A stretch of 34,922 bases of DNA. It comes from Acidobacteriota bacterium. Its GTDB lineage: Bacteria > Acidobacteriota > Blastocatellia > RBC074. The notes under the pieces were generated by a model. It ran no database searches. It was given only the letters and a program-made list of their open reading frames with translations, and was not told the DNA's origin. The stretch covers positions 1 to 34,922 of the forward strand of contig JAJVID010000142.1 of assembly GCA_022072205.1 (NCBI GenBank), read 5' to 3'. Made by a program: the position numbers and the translations under genes. Of the stretch, positions 1 through 8,191 are shown piece after piece. How positions within the stretch are numbered: position 1 is the first letter of the stretch; each line of letters starts with the position of its first letter.

Positions 1-440
1 TGACAGCCTCCGGTGAGCGGGTCCTGGTCGGCCAGCGTCCAGACAATCGGACATTGGTAGTGATCGTAAATTTGCCGGATCAGCCGCGTGTTCAACAACC
101 CTGAAATCCAATGCAAACCGATGATGTCAACCGAGCCGGGCAGAATGTTGAAAAGCATCCGCTGATTGATGTCCGGCTCAAGGTCGAAATTGTAGGTGTA
201 AGTCGCCCGGGGCGTTTTTTCGCCCAGGATCGGAACTCGCTCTTTCAAACGTTTCAATATCGCGTGCCGCAGAGGCGATGGCGGAGGCGGAACCTGATAA
301 ACATCGCCGTCTTCCGATTTCTTGTCTCGAACGACCATCAATGAATTATGTCCCCGTTCCCGCAACGCCGAATGCAATCTGTAAGCGGCTTTCGCGGCGC
401 CTCCGCTGATGTCATCGGTCGAGAAGTGCGCGATGTTCAT
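1..440 (-). CDS. GT4-type glycosyltransferase, C-terminus beyond window
   Basis: Only the first 146 codons are inside the window; the gene runs off its left edge. The protein opens MNIAHFSTDDISGGAAKAAY, the N-terminal Rossmann start (ISGGAA.AAYRLH.AL) typical of GT-B fold family 4 glycosyltransferases that transfer sugars from nucleotide-sugar donors to a growing glycan at the cytoplasmic face. The donor-binding C-terminal half is not visible, so substrate cannot be guessed. The ATG at 438-440 directly follows the TGA of the methyltransferase gene (441-443) with no gap, so translation is probably coupled, and it is the last visible gene of the polysaccharide operon. Family call is fairly sure; specificity is unknown. 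Confidence 0.8.
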   Translation of the reverse strand, partial: MNIAHFSTDDISGGAAKAAYRLHSALRERGHNSLMVVRDKKSEDGDVYQVPPPPSPLRHAILKRLKERVPILGEKTPRATYTYNFDLEPDINQRMLFNILPGSVDIIGLHWISGLLNTRLIRQIYDHYQCPIVWTLADQDPLTGGC

Positions 441-1226
441 TCAGGATTTGATCAAATACCGGCCCTCGTTATCTATCCGATGCAGGTATGATCTTATGCC
501 TTCGCGATCCATGAATTCGTCAACAGCTTTCTTGCACCCCTCGTAACAGCCGTAATCGTCAATGATGACGAACCCGCCGCTCACAACGCGATGATAGAGG
601 TGTTCGAGACAGACCCTGGTCGAAGCGTACCAGTCGCCGTCAAGCCGCAGGATCGCAATCTCGCCGACTTCGCCGGCGTCGCGCGGCAACGTGTCCTGAA
701 ACCAGCCCTTGTGATAATGCAGATAATCGGGGGCATAACCGATGATGTTTTCGAGCAGGTCGCGGTTCGATTGCAAAGCGCCGGGCGATTCGTAGAAGTT
801 CGTGAGCGGAACCAATCGTCCCAGCGTCCCGGCGCCTGCCGCGCGAGCCTGATTGACGGCCTTTGTCCCATCAACGGCCTCGTCAGGTTCAGGAATACTT
901 TCAAAGGAGTCGAACAGGTGAAGATGCCTCGGAACTTTGCCGTAAGCCAGGTTGGCCAGCGCCATCAAACCGACGGCCCCACCCTTCCAGGTTCCGCACT
1001 CGACAAAGCTACCTGCGATGCCCGCCGCCTCGCAATAGGCCGCCTGATCGTAGAGCGAATAGAGGCGCGAGTAAGGCAGCATCGTGTGTTGATGCACGAC
1101 CTGGATTTTTTCAAGCGCCTCAAGGTCGAAATCGGAAACACCCGCATCGTCCGGCCCACTCTTTTCGGCCTTCCGGCTTATCTCATAACCCAGACTGTTG
1201 ACCAAAGGTTTGATCAAACTCTTCAT
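441..1226 (-). CDS. TylF/MycF-type (macrocin) O-methyltransferase
   Basis: This 261-residue protein matches the TylF/MycF class of SAM-dependent, metal-dependent sugar O-methyltransferases. Visible marks are SFVECGTWKGGA (SAM-binding motif I), LHLFDSFESIPEPDE, ILRLDGDWYAST (the Asp-rich metal/active-site strand) and GGFVIIDDYG..EGCKKAVDEF. In this operon it probably O-methylates a sugar of the exopolysaccharide repeat, which is inference from its place between two glycosyltransferase genes. I chose ATG 1224-1226 (MKSLIKPL) because longer in-frame versions run into the preceding gene and lack family similarity. The start lies one base after the stop of the upstream gene, and the stop abuts the next ATG. 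Hydroxyl position and sugar are unknown. Confidence 0.85.
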   Translation of the reverse strand: MKSLIKPLVNSLGYEISRKAEKSGPDDAGVSDFDLEALEKIQVVHQHTMLPYSRLYSLYDQAAYCEAAGIAGSFVECGTWKGGAVGLMALANLAYGKVPRHLHLFDSFESIPEPDEAVDGTKAVNQARAAGAGTLGRLVPLTNFYESPGALQSNRDLLENIIGYAPDYLHYHKGWFQDTLPRDAGEVGEIAILRLDGDWYASTRVCLEHLYHRVVSGGFVIIDDYGCYEGCKKAVDEFMDREGIRSYLHRIDNEGRYLIKS

Positions 1227-1227
1227 T

Positions 1228-2169
1228 TCAACCGACCCGCGCTTTCGACGACAAACTCCGAATCTTCCCGGCGATCCTGGCGCCAAGACCGTCAGGCTCA
1301 ACCGCGACGATCCCAGGCGGGCAGAACAATTCCTGTATCAGATTATCGGCTTCGGCGCTGCGAACCATCATCGGGGGATGCTTCAGAGGAAATGAAATCC
1401 GCGCCGCAGGCATATTGGCGAGCGGGCTTTCGCTAAGCGTGTGCGTGGCGTCGTCGCGAAACCCAATGTTGGTGACCAGATTGACATCAGGGAAGATGCG
1501 GTAGCCGCTGTTGGCCCAGCAGGCCAGCAACCACTGGTAATCCCACGTGCTCTTTACTTGCTCGTCGTAAAGATTCTGGAAAATCTCCTTCCAGTAAGCC
1601 GCGTGCCTGGGGTTCGGGAACATGTTCTCCAACACGCGAGTCTCCAGAACCGCCGGCCAAATCTTCATCTCGTTATCGTTGAGCCGCCACGCGCGGCGCC
1701 ACGACGCCCATCCCCACGTGCCGCCGAAGTAGGAGAAATAGTAGCTCTGATGCGGCGTTTCCCATTCGCCCAGGAAATTGACTCCGCCGATCATCATCAC
1801 GCGCTCGTCGTCCCGGAAACGTTCCAGCAGTTCCTCGCAGAAAGGAAAGAACGACTGGTCAGGCAGGCAATCGTCTTCGAGGATGATCGCTCGCTCGACG
1901 CGTTCAAAAACCCAATCGAGGCCCGTGACCACGCGCAGATTGCAACCCAGATTGACATCCGAGAAATCCGTCAGGACTTCGCAATCCCAGTCCACCCTTT
2001 CGATGACGGCTCGGGTCGCGGCGCATTTCTCGATGTCGCCGGGCCTGTCCGGGCGCGGGCCGTCGGCGATGACGAAAAGCTTTTTGGGCTTCGCCTGGGC
2101 GATTGCTTCAAAAACTTTAGCCGCGCAATCGGGCCGGTTGAAGATGATCAGGGCGACGGGCGTGTCCAT
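1228..2169 (-). CDS. GT-A fold glycosyltransferase (HlpA-like family)
   Basis: This 313-residue protein begins MDTPVALIIFNRPDCAAKVF and contains ILEDDCLPDQSFFPFCEELL, where the DD pair fits the metal-binding DXD position of a GT-A fold, followed by a GGTWGWASWRRAW block typical of proteins often annotated as hemolytic protein HlpA-like or nucleotide-diphospho-sugar transferases. It most likely adds a sugar during repeat-unit assembly in the cytoplasm. A TTG three bases upstream (2170-2172) is in frame, but ATG 2167-2169 is the better start; it overlaps the permease stop by one base (TGATG), implying coupling. Donor and acceptor are not deducible. Confidence 0.8.
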   Translation of the reverse strand: MDTPVALIIFNRPDCAAKVFEAIAQAKPKKLFVIADGPRPDRPGDIEKCAATRAVIERVDWDCEVLTDFSDVNLGCNLRVVTGLDWVFERVERAIILEDDCLPDQSFFPFCEELLERFRDDERVMMIGGVNFLGEWETPHQSYYFSYFGGTWGWASWRRAWRLNDNEMKIWPAVLETRVLENMFPNPRHAAYWKEIFQNLYDEQVKSTWDYQWLLACWANSGYRIFPDVNLVTNIGFRDDATHTLSESPLANMPAARISFPLKHPPMMVRSAEADNLIQELFCPPGIVAVEPDGLGARIAGKIRSLSSKARVG

Positions 2170-3125
2170 CAAACAATATCGGCGAACGTGCGCTCCATTC
2201 GCTTGAAGTAGTAAGCGGCGTATATCAGAAGGGCGAGAGTGATCGCGGCGGAAACCGCCAGCATCGGCCAGTTGAAAGCCCGCCCGAAAAACGCCGAGCG
2301 GTAGCCTTCGATAATTCCCGTCAGCGGATTGATGTTAAGCAGCCAGCGCCAGCGCGCGGGCACAATGCTTACCGGATAAATGATCGGCGTGGCGAACATC
2401 AACAATTGAATTGCGAACGGGAGCGCATAACGAATGTCGCGGTACTTCACGTTCAGCGCCGACGTCCACATCCCGATGCCGATTGCTAGCAGCGTGGTCA
2501 GCGTGACCAGGAGTGGAAGCGCCAACAGGCTCCACGCCGCGCCGACGCCGTAATAAATCATCAGGATGATCAGGATTCCGAACGCGATGAGCAGGTCAAC
2601 CAGTCCGGCGGCCACCGCTGCGCCGGGGATGATCATTCGCGGGAAATAGACTTTAGTAATCAGGTTGGAGCTTCCGACCAGACTGTTGCCGCTGTTAGTC
2701 ACGGCGTTTGAAAAGAAAGTCCAGGGCAACAACCCGGCGTAGGCGAAGAGCGGATACGGAATTCCGTCGGAAGGCATGTTGGCGAGTTTGCCGAAGAAGA
2801 TCGAGAAGATAATCATCGTGAAGAGCGGCTGGATGACGGCCCAGGCCGCTCCCAACGCCGTCTGTTTGTATCTGACTTTGACGTCGCGCCAGGTCAGAAA
2901 ATAAAGCAACTCGCGGTAAGCCCATAATGATTTCAGATCAATCGCGGCCCACTTGCTACCCGCGCGGATTGAAACCAGCGGTTTTTCAGGCAAATGGGGA
3001 GCAGCAAGTGGGGAGTCGGGAGTGGGGAGTGGGGCGCTATCTCCTGCCCGACTCTCCACTCCCGACTCCCCATTCCCCACTCCCCATTCCCTATTCTCCG
3101 ATTGCTCCGTGGCCTTCGCGCTCAT
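2169..3125 (-). CDS. ABC-2 type polysaccharide export permease (Wzm-like)
   Basis: The 318-residue protein has the ABC-2 permease core: a cytoplasmic amphipathic stretch (LWAYRELLYFLTWRDVKVRY), six predicted membrane segments and FPRMIIPGAA.AAGLVDLLIA typical of O-antigen/teichoic acid exporters. Such permeases move undecaprenyl-linked glycan across the inner membrane with a partner ATPase, but no Wzt-like ATPase gene is visible in the window. The first ~50 residues are atypical, rich in G, E, S and P, and are encoded by the heptamer inverted repeat at 3009-3098. ATG 3123-3125 lies five bases after the stop of the upstream Wzc gene; an in-frame TTG at 3132-3134 overlapping that stop is an alternative start. 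Core function is confident; the N-terminus is odd. Confidence 0.88.
   Translation of the reverse strand: MSAKATEQSENREWGVGNGESGVESRAGDSAPLPTPDSPLAAPHLPEKPLVSIRAGSKWAAIDLKSLWAYRELLYFLTWRDVKVRYKQTALGAAWAVIQPLFTMIIFSIFFGKLANMPSDGIPYPLFAYAGLLPWTFFSNAVTNSGNSLVGSSNLITKVYFPRMIIPGAAVAAGLVDLLIAFGILIILMIYYGVGAAWSLLALPLLVTLTTLLAIGIGMWTSALNVKYRDIRYALPFAIQLLMFATPIIYPVSIVPARWRWLLNINPLTGIIEGYRSAFFGRAFNWPMLAVSAAITLALLIYAAYYFKRMERTFADIV
3009..3098. repeat. Heptamer-based inverted repeat inside the permease gene
   Basis: Arms at 3009-3030 and 3051-3072 are reverse complements over 22 bases with one mismatch, separated by a 20-base loop. The right side continues as a run of near-identical 7-mers (CCCCATT, CCCCACT, CCCCATT, CCCTATT) to about 3098. 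The whole element stays open in the permease frame and encodes a low-complexity cytoplasmic N-terminal tail. Its makeup resembles the short tandemly repeated heptamers (STRR) known from cyanobacteria. Confidence 0.85.
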
Positions 3126-3130
3126 CAGCT

Positions 3131-5590
3131 TCAACCGGCGCTCGCTCCCCGATAACCGTCACCGTAACCGCCGGCGTAACGATAGTAATCGTAATCGTCG
3201 TAGCCTTCGCGCTTGACATCAACGTTGTTGAGCACGACGCCGAAAATCTTGGCTCCGACTCCGCTCAATTCCTGGCGGGCGCGGCGAACGAGTTCACGCG
3301 TGCTCTTGCCCGACTGAACCACCAGGATCGAGCCGTCAACCATCGTTGAAAGAATCACCGGGTCGGTGACGCTGATCAGCGGCGGCGAGTCAATCAGGAT
3401 GTGATCGAATTGATGGCCCAAATTGCGCAGCAGGTCTTTCATCCTGTCGGAGCTGATCAATTCAGCCGGGTTCGGCGGAATCGGGCCGCACGGAAGCACG
3501 GACAGATTCGGAATGGGAAGTTTGACGATCAGGTTTTCGACCGGCGCGGAGCCAGTCAGATAATTTGAAATGCCGCGCGCGTGCGGGATTTTGAACGCTT
3601 TGTGAACCGCAGGCCGGCGCAGGTCGGCGTCAATCAGCAGGACTGACGCTCCGAGTTGCGAGAGTGAAATCGCAGTGTTGACCGCCGTCGTCGTCTTGCC
3701 TTCGCCCGGCTGACTGCTCGTGACCAGAATCGTTTTCGGCGGAGTGCCTGCGGTCGAAAGCAGGACGGACGTTCTTAGCATTCGATAGGATTCGACTACG
3801 GTCGAAAGCGTGTCGAGCGCGGCCAGTTTGTCCCCTTGCGGCTGCATGCTGCGCGGAATCAGGCCGCCAACCGCCGCCGATTTGCCCTTGCCGGATCCGT
3901 TGGCGCCCGCCATCGCTTTTTGCCGTCCGTTCTTTCTTCCCCCGACCGCCTTCATCGCCTCGGCGTTCATCGAAGGAATCAGCGCCAGCGTCGGGAGCTG
4001 TGTCGCGCGCGTCACGTCTTCGATGCTCTTGACGGTGTTATCCAGATATTCGAGCAGCAGCGCCAGCCCGACGCCGCCCGCCAGACTCAACAACAGCCCG
4101 ATCAATATCGCGCGCGTGCGGCGCGGCCCGGTGGGGCTGCCTGGGGTGCGCGCCGGTTCGATGATGCGCAGATCATTGCCCTGCTGCTTCTGCTCGATCT
4201 GAGCCTGATTGGTTTTTTGCAAAAAGTCGTTGTAAAGCGCCTTGGTCGTATCAACGTTCTGTTTATAGATGTTGAACCTGATCGAGGCCTGATTCTGTTG
4301 GATGGCTTCGGCCTTGGCGGCTTCCAGCGATTCCTTAATCAGTCCTTCTTCGCGGATCGAGCGCTCGTAATCGGCCTTCAGGCGATCTTCCAGTTTTTTG
4401 GTGCTTTCTGAAAGCAATCGCTCCAATTCCGCAATCTGCTGTTGCACCTCCACGACCTTCGGGTTTTCCGGGCCGAAGCGGGCGGTCAACTGCGCAAGTT
4501 GAACCTGGAGGTTGCCCAATTGAGTTTGGTTTTGCGTCGTCCGCGCGTCCGAGAAAGCTTCGGGTAACTGGGCGACGCGGCCCTGCTTGACTTCCTCGTA
4601 AAGCGACTGGCTGATCTTGCGATCCGTTTCGGCCTTGATCGCCTTGCCGTAAAGATCGGAGAGCTTGTCAATCACGAGATTCTGCTTCTCGTCGGTCGAG
4701 AAGATGTTATTGCTGCTGCTGTAACTCGCCAGTTCCGCTTCCGCCTTTTCAGCGTTCGCCCTCAGTTCGCGCGTGGTTCGATCCAGCCAGGTGGCGGAGT
4801 TGTTAAACTTGGCGGTCTTGTTGGCGAAGCTCTCATCCACGAAGACCTGGGCTACGCCGTTGGCGACCATCGAGGCGATAGCCGGGTCGCTGTGAGTGAA
4901 ACTGATCTGAATCGCCCGCGTCTCTTCAATCTGATTGACGTAGAGAGAGCCGTGTAACTCGGCGATGTAAGGCGTGAGGTGTTCGATTTCTTCGGGTGAC
5001 AGATTACCGTCAATCTGCGGCGCCAGCGGATCGAATTTCGGGCGCTCGGCGGCTGTGTCGCCGGAGCCGGCAAGTCTCCCGAAAATAGCTTTGATCGCGT
5101 CCAGCACCGATCTGCGCTCACCGGCTTCGAGAAAGCGCGGGTCTTCGTTGAGCCTCAACCGGACGACCACCTTGGCGAGCAATGGATATGTTTCGAGAAG
5201 CAGCAGATCCGTCTTGATCCGCTCGGTATTGTCCATTCCGAGAATCGCGTCGCCGATTTTGAGCACCGTTGGATTATCGTTGTTGAGCGCGATTTTGGCG
5301 GTCGCCTGATAAACTGATTTCGTGCGGAATGATTCGACAGTAACGACGGTTGTCGCGATGATCGCGACAGCCAGGATCAGCCACTTGCGCTTGCGAACCT
5401 TTCGCCATACCTCGCGGATGTTGAATCCTTCTTCCGGGCCAGCCGTGTTGTAGTAGTTGTACGCGAACTGATCCATCGAACTGATCGGCGCGACCCCACT
5501 CGGCCTGATCAGGCTGGCTTCTTCCATCACAGTTGGCGGCTGAAGCCGCTCCATCTTGTTTTTATCTTCAGGCTTTCTCTCCTCGGACAT
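3131..5590 (-). CDS. Wzc-type polysaccharide co-polymerase / BY-kinase, copy 2 of the tandem pair
   Basis: This 819-residue inner-membrane protein has an N-terminal Wzz-type segment with a membrane helix near residues 60-82, a long periplasmic coiled-coil region, a second helix (ILIGLLLSLAGGVGLALLLE), and a cytoplasmic tyrosine autokinase domain. The kinase shows Walker A SSQPGEGKTTT (Lys632), Walker A' VLLIDADLRRP, Walker B ILIDSPP and a tyrosine-rich tail (GYDDYDYYRYAGGYGDGY). These proteins control chain length and export of capsule/EPS through cycles of tyrosine phosphorylation. Start ATG 5588-5590 was preferred over an ATG 11 codons upstream because AAGGTGA sits just before it. It is close in sequence to the gene at 5740-8181, implying tandem duplication. 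No Wzb phosphatase gene is visible. Confidence 0.92.
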   Translation of the reverse strand: MSEERKPEDKNKMERLQPPTVMEEASLIRPSGVAPISSMDQFAYNYYNTAGPEEGFNIREVWRKVRKRKWLILAVAIIATTVVTVESFRTKSVYQATAKIALNNDNPTVLKIGDAILGMDNTERIKTDLLLLETYPLLAKVVVRLRLNEDPRFLEAGERRSVLDAIKAIFGRLAGSGDTAAERPKFDPLAPQIDGNLSPEEIEHLTPYIAELHGSLYVNQIEETRAIQISFTHSDPAIASMVANGVAQVFVDESFANKTAKFNNSATWLDRTTRELRANAEKAEAELASYSSSNNIFSTDEKQNLVIDKLSDLYGKAIKAETDRKISQSLYEEVKQGRVAQLPEAFSDARTTQNQTQLGNLQVQLAQLTARFGPENPKVVEVQQQIAELERLLSESTKKLEDRLKADYERSIREEGLIKESLEAAKAEAIQQNQASIRFNIYKQNVDTTKALYNDFLQKTNQAQIEQKQQGNDLRIIEPARTPGSPTGPRRTRAILIGLLLSLAGGVGLALLLEYLDNTVKSIEDVTRATQLPTLALIPSMNAEAMKAVGGRKNGRQKAMAGANGSGKGKSAAVGGLIPRSMQPQGDKLAALDTLSTVVESYRMLRTSVLLSTAGTPPKTILVTSSQPGEGKTTTAVNTAISLSQLGASVLLIDADLRRPAVHKAFKIPHARGISNYLTGSAPVENLIVKLPIPNLSVLPCGPIPPNPAELISSDRMKDLLRNLGHQFDHILIDSPPLISVTDPVILSTMVDGSILVVQSGKSTRELVRRARQELSGVGAKIFGVVLNNVDVKREGYDDYDYYRYAGGYGDGYRGASAG

Positions 5591-5639
5591 AACTTCACCT
5601 TCTGTCGCGTTCGGGGCAAACACATAGAGAACTGCTTTT

Positions 5640-5684
5640 CATATTACATACCTCATATAAAACATCGCATATGAGATATGGCAT
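5640..5684. repeat. AT-rich imperfect palindrome between the two Wzc genes
   Basis: CTCATAT at 5652-5658 and ATATGAG at 5669-5675 form a hairpin with a 10-base loop, extended past one mismatch by CATA/TATG. The flanks CATATTACATA (5640-5650) and ATATGGCAT (5676-5684) each match parts of the 46-bp palindrome at 27521-27566, suggesting related elements. It lies in the 149-base gap between the paralogs, upstream of the ribosome binding site at 5597-5603 in transcription order, and could affect mRNA processing there. Confidence 0.65.
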
Positions 5685-5739
5685 TAACACTCCCGCTCAC
5701 GGCAGCCATCCGGCAAAACAATACGCTTTGCCTGAGCGC

Positions 5740-8181
5740 TTATTTGTGACCGGCTTCTTCCCTTGCGTCTCCGTATCCGTAGTTGCCGTAAGTCGCAAGA
5801 TAGCTGTCGTACCCCTCACGTTTGATGTCCAGGTTGTTGAGCACCACGCCGAAAATCTTCGCGCCGACGCTGCCCAACTCCTGCCGCGCGCGGCGCAAAA
5901 CATCGCGCGTGCTGCGGCCAGCCTGAATGACGAGGATCACCCCGTCCACCATCGTCGAAAGGATCACTGGGTCGGTAACATTTATCAAAGGCGGGGAATC
6001 AATCAGGATGTGATCGAATTTTCCGGCGAGAACACGAAGCAATTCCTTCATCCGCTCTGAGCTGATCAATTCAGCCGGGTTCGGCGGAATAGGACCGCAC
6101 GGAAGCACGGAAAGGTTCGGCACCCAGAGTTTATGAATCAAGGCGTCAACCTCGACCGGTCTCGACAGGTAGGTCGAAAGCCCCTGCGTCTGGTTCATCT
6201 TGAAAACCCTGTGAACCGTCGGGCGGCGCAGGTCAGCGTCAATCAACAACACTGAAGAGCCGAGTTGCGACAAGCTTATCGCCGTGTTGATCGCGGTTGT
6301 CGTTTTACCTTCGCCCGGCTGCCCGCTCGTGAACAGGATGATCTTCGGGGGATTGCCGGCGGACGAAAGCAGCACGGAGGTTCGGAGCATGCGATACGCT
6401 TCGACGACTGACGAAAGCTGATCTAGCGTAACAAGTTTGCTGAGTTTGCCACCTCCGCCTCCGCCGGAAACCGGCGATTGACTGGTCGTGGCTATGCTCA
6501 GACCGTTGCCGATTGAACTGGCGCCTTTTCCGTTACCCCTGCTTCCATTCTTTGACGGCAGCGCGCGGGGAGCGCCGGCGTTGATCGAAGGAATAACAGC
6601 GAGCGTCGGTAATTGCGCGACTCGCACGATGTCCTCGACGCTCTTGACGGTGTTGTCCAGGTATTCGAGGAAGAACGCCAACCCGATGCCGCCTATCAGG
6701 CTGACCAGAAAGCCGATCAGGATTGTGCGCAGCCGCATTGGGCCGATGGGCGCCGCCGGAACGTCAGCCGGTTCGATGACTCGCAGATTGTTGTGCTGCT
6801 CGACCAGTTGAAGGTCGGCCTGTTTGGTCTTCTGCAGGAAATCAGTGTAGAGAGCCGTCATCGTATCCACGTCCGCTTTGAGCGCGCCGTACTGGCTCGC
6901 TGACTGATTCTGCTGGACGGCCTCGCTCTTGGCTCTCTCCAGAGCCAGTTTGATCGCCCGCTCGTCGCGCACCGCGCGTTCGTAATCGGCCTTCAACCTC
7001 TCTTCGAGCGTTCCCCGGTTCTCGCCGATCTGCTCCCGATAAGTTCTGATCTTCTGTTGCACCTCAGCCACGCGCGGATTTTCCGGCCCGTATTTGACGC
7101 TCAGTTCGGCGGCCTCGACCTGCAATTTTCCGAGTTCGCTCTGCAAGGTTCCGATCCTCGGATCGGAAAAGGCTTCGGGCAGTTGCGCGACGCGTCCCTG
7201 CCTGACTTCTTCGTAAAGGGACTCTTTCAGCATGCGATCCATCTCGGCCTTCGTCGCGTCCGTGTGCAATCGCGTCAACTTGTCCGTCGTCAGATTCTCT
7301 TTGCCTTCGGTTGAATAGATGCCGTGCGCTTGCGTGTAATTGGCCAGCGCGGCCTGGGCCTCCTGCACTTTGCTTTTCAGTTCGCGCGTCGAGCGATCCA
7401 GCCATCCCGACGTGTCGGCGAACCGCGAGGTCTTTCGTTCAAAACTCCGGTCTATGAATATCTTCGCGGTGGCGTTCGCAATGGCGGCGGCAAGATTGGG
7501 ATCGGTATGCTCGAACGAAACTCTCAGGATCTGAGATTCGGGCAGCGCCTCGACGCCCAGTTTGGATTTTAGAACGTCAACCAGAGGCTTAAGACGCTTG
7601 CTCTCTTCAGGCGTGCGCTCCTGTCTGGCGCCGGGAATGGACGAAACCGGGAGATCGAGGTCGCGAGACCTCGATCTGAGCACACTGCCCGAAACGCGGT
7701 GCCAGATGTCTTTGACGGCGTCCGCGAAGGTCTTCTTCTGAAGGCTCTCCATGAATCTGGGATTCTGATCCAGACCCAGAGTGACCACCACATCTTCGAG
7801 CAGCGGACTGCTCTTGATGATGTACTTGTTCGTATTGAGATTCTCCGAATCCTCGATCTGGATCACCTGATCCCTGGCCTGCACCACCGTCGAGGCGTCC
7901 TTGCCGACCAGGATGTCGGTATGCGCCTGATAAATCGAGGGCGTTCGATGAACCTCGATCGTGAGCAGGATCGTGGCCATGCCGGCGATCATCGAAACCA
8001 GCCATTTGCGTTTGCGGACAATGCGCCACAACTCCCGCAGATGGATGCCGTTGTTATTCAGATCGCCGCCGTAATTGGTATAACCGTAATCATACCCTGG
8101 CTTCGGCGCCTGAAGCGGGCGCATGATGGCTGTCTCTTCCGGCGCATGCGCCTTCTCTAACTCCGCTCTTTCTTGTGGCAT
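5740..8181 (-). CDS. Wzc-type polysaccharide co-polymerase / BY-kinase, copy 1 of the tandem pair
   Basis: The 813-residue protein has the same plan as its downstream paralog: cytoplasmic N-terminus, membrane helix (KRKWLVSMIAGMATILLTIE), periplasmic coiled coils, second helix (ILIGFLVSLIGGIGLAFFLE), then a kinase with SGQPGEGKTTT (Lys626), VLLIDADLRRP and ILIDSPP. The tail is tyrosine-rich (GYDSYLATYGNYGYGD) but differs from that of the paralog, and a glycine run (SGGGGGGKLSK) precedes the kinase. It probably drives high-molecular-weight glycan export with the Wza-type protein encoded just upstream. ATG 8179-8181 has GAGATGA as ribosome binding site and starts 10 bases after that gene's stop. 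Role is confident from family; the division of labour between copies is unknown. Confidence 0.92.
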   Translation of the reverse strand: MPQERAELEKAHAPEETAIMRPLQAPKPGYDYGYTNYGGDLNNNGIHLRELWRIVRKRKWLVSMIAGMATILLTIEVHRTPSIYQAHTDILVGKDASTVVQARDQVIQIEDSENLNTNKYIIKSSPLLEDVVVTLGLDQNPRFMESLQKKTFADAVKDIWHRVSGSVLRSRSRDLDLPVSSIPGARQERTPEESKRLKPLVDVLKSKLGVEALPESQILRVSFEHTDPNLAAAIANATAKIFIDRSFERKTSRFADTSGWLDRSTRELKSKVQEAQAALANYTQAHGIYSTEGKENLTTDKLTRLHTDATKAEMDRMLKESLYEEVRQGRVAQLPEAFSDPRIGTLQSELGKLQVEAAELSVKYGPENPRVAEVQQKIRTYREQIGENRGTLEERLKADYERAVRDERAIKLALERAKSEAVQQNQSASQYGALKADVDTMTALYTDFLQKTKQADLQLVEQHNNLRVIEPADVPAAPIGPMRLRTILIGFLVSLIGGIGLAFFLEYLDNTVKSVEDIVRVAQLPTLAVIPSINAGAPRALPSKNGSRGNGKGASSIGNGLSIATTSQSPVSGGGGGGKLSKLVTLDQLSSVVEAYRMLRTSVLLSSAGNPPKIILFTSGQPGEGKTTTAINTAISLSQLGSSVLLIDADLRRPTVHRVFKMNQTQGLSTYLSRPVEVDALIHKLWVPNLSVLPCGPIPPNPAELISSERMKELLRVLAGKFDHILIDSPPLINVTDPVILSTMVDGVILVIQAGRSTRDVLRRARQELGSVGAKIFGVVLNNLDIKREGYDSYLATYGNYGYGDAREEAGHK

Positions 8182-8191
8182 AAAAGCTATT

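Noticed and set aside
591..1436. Long plus-strand open frame over the methyltransferase and glycosyltransferase genes
   Set aside because: It is antisense to two well-recognised genes with coupled starts and has Arg-rich shadow-like composition.
1441..2211. 256-codon plus-strand open frame over the HlpA-like gene
   Set aside because: Antisense shadow of a gene with clear GT-A motifs; no independent evidence.
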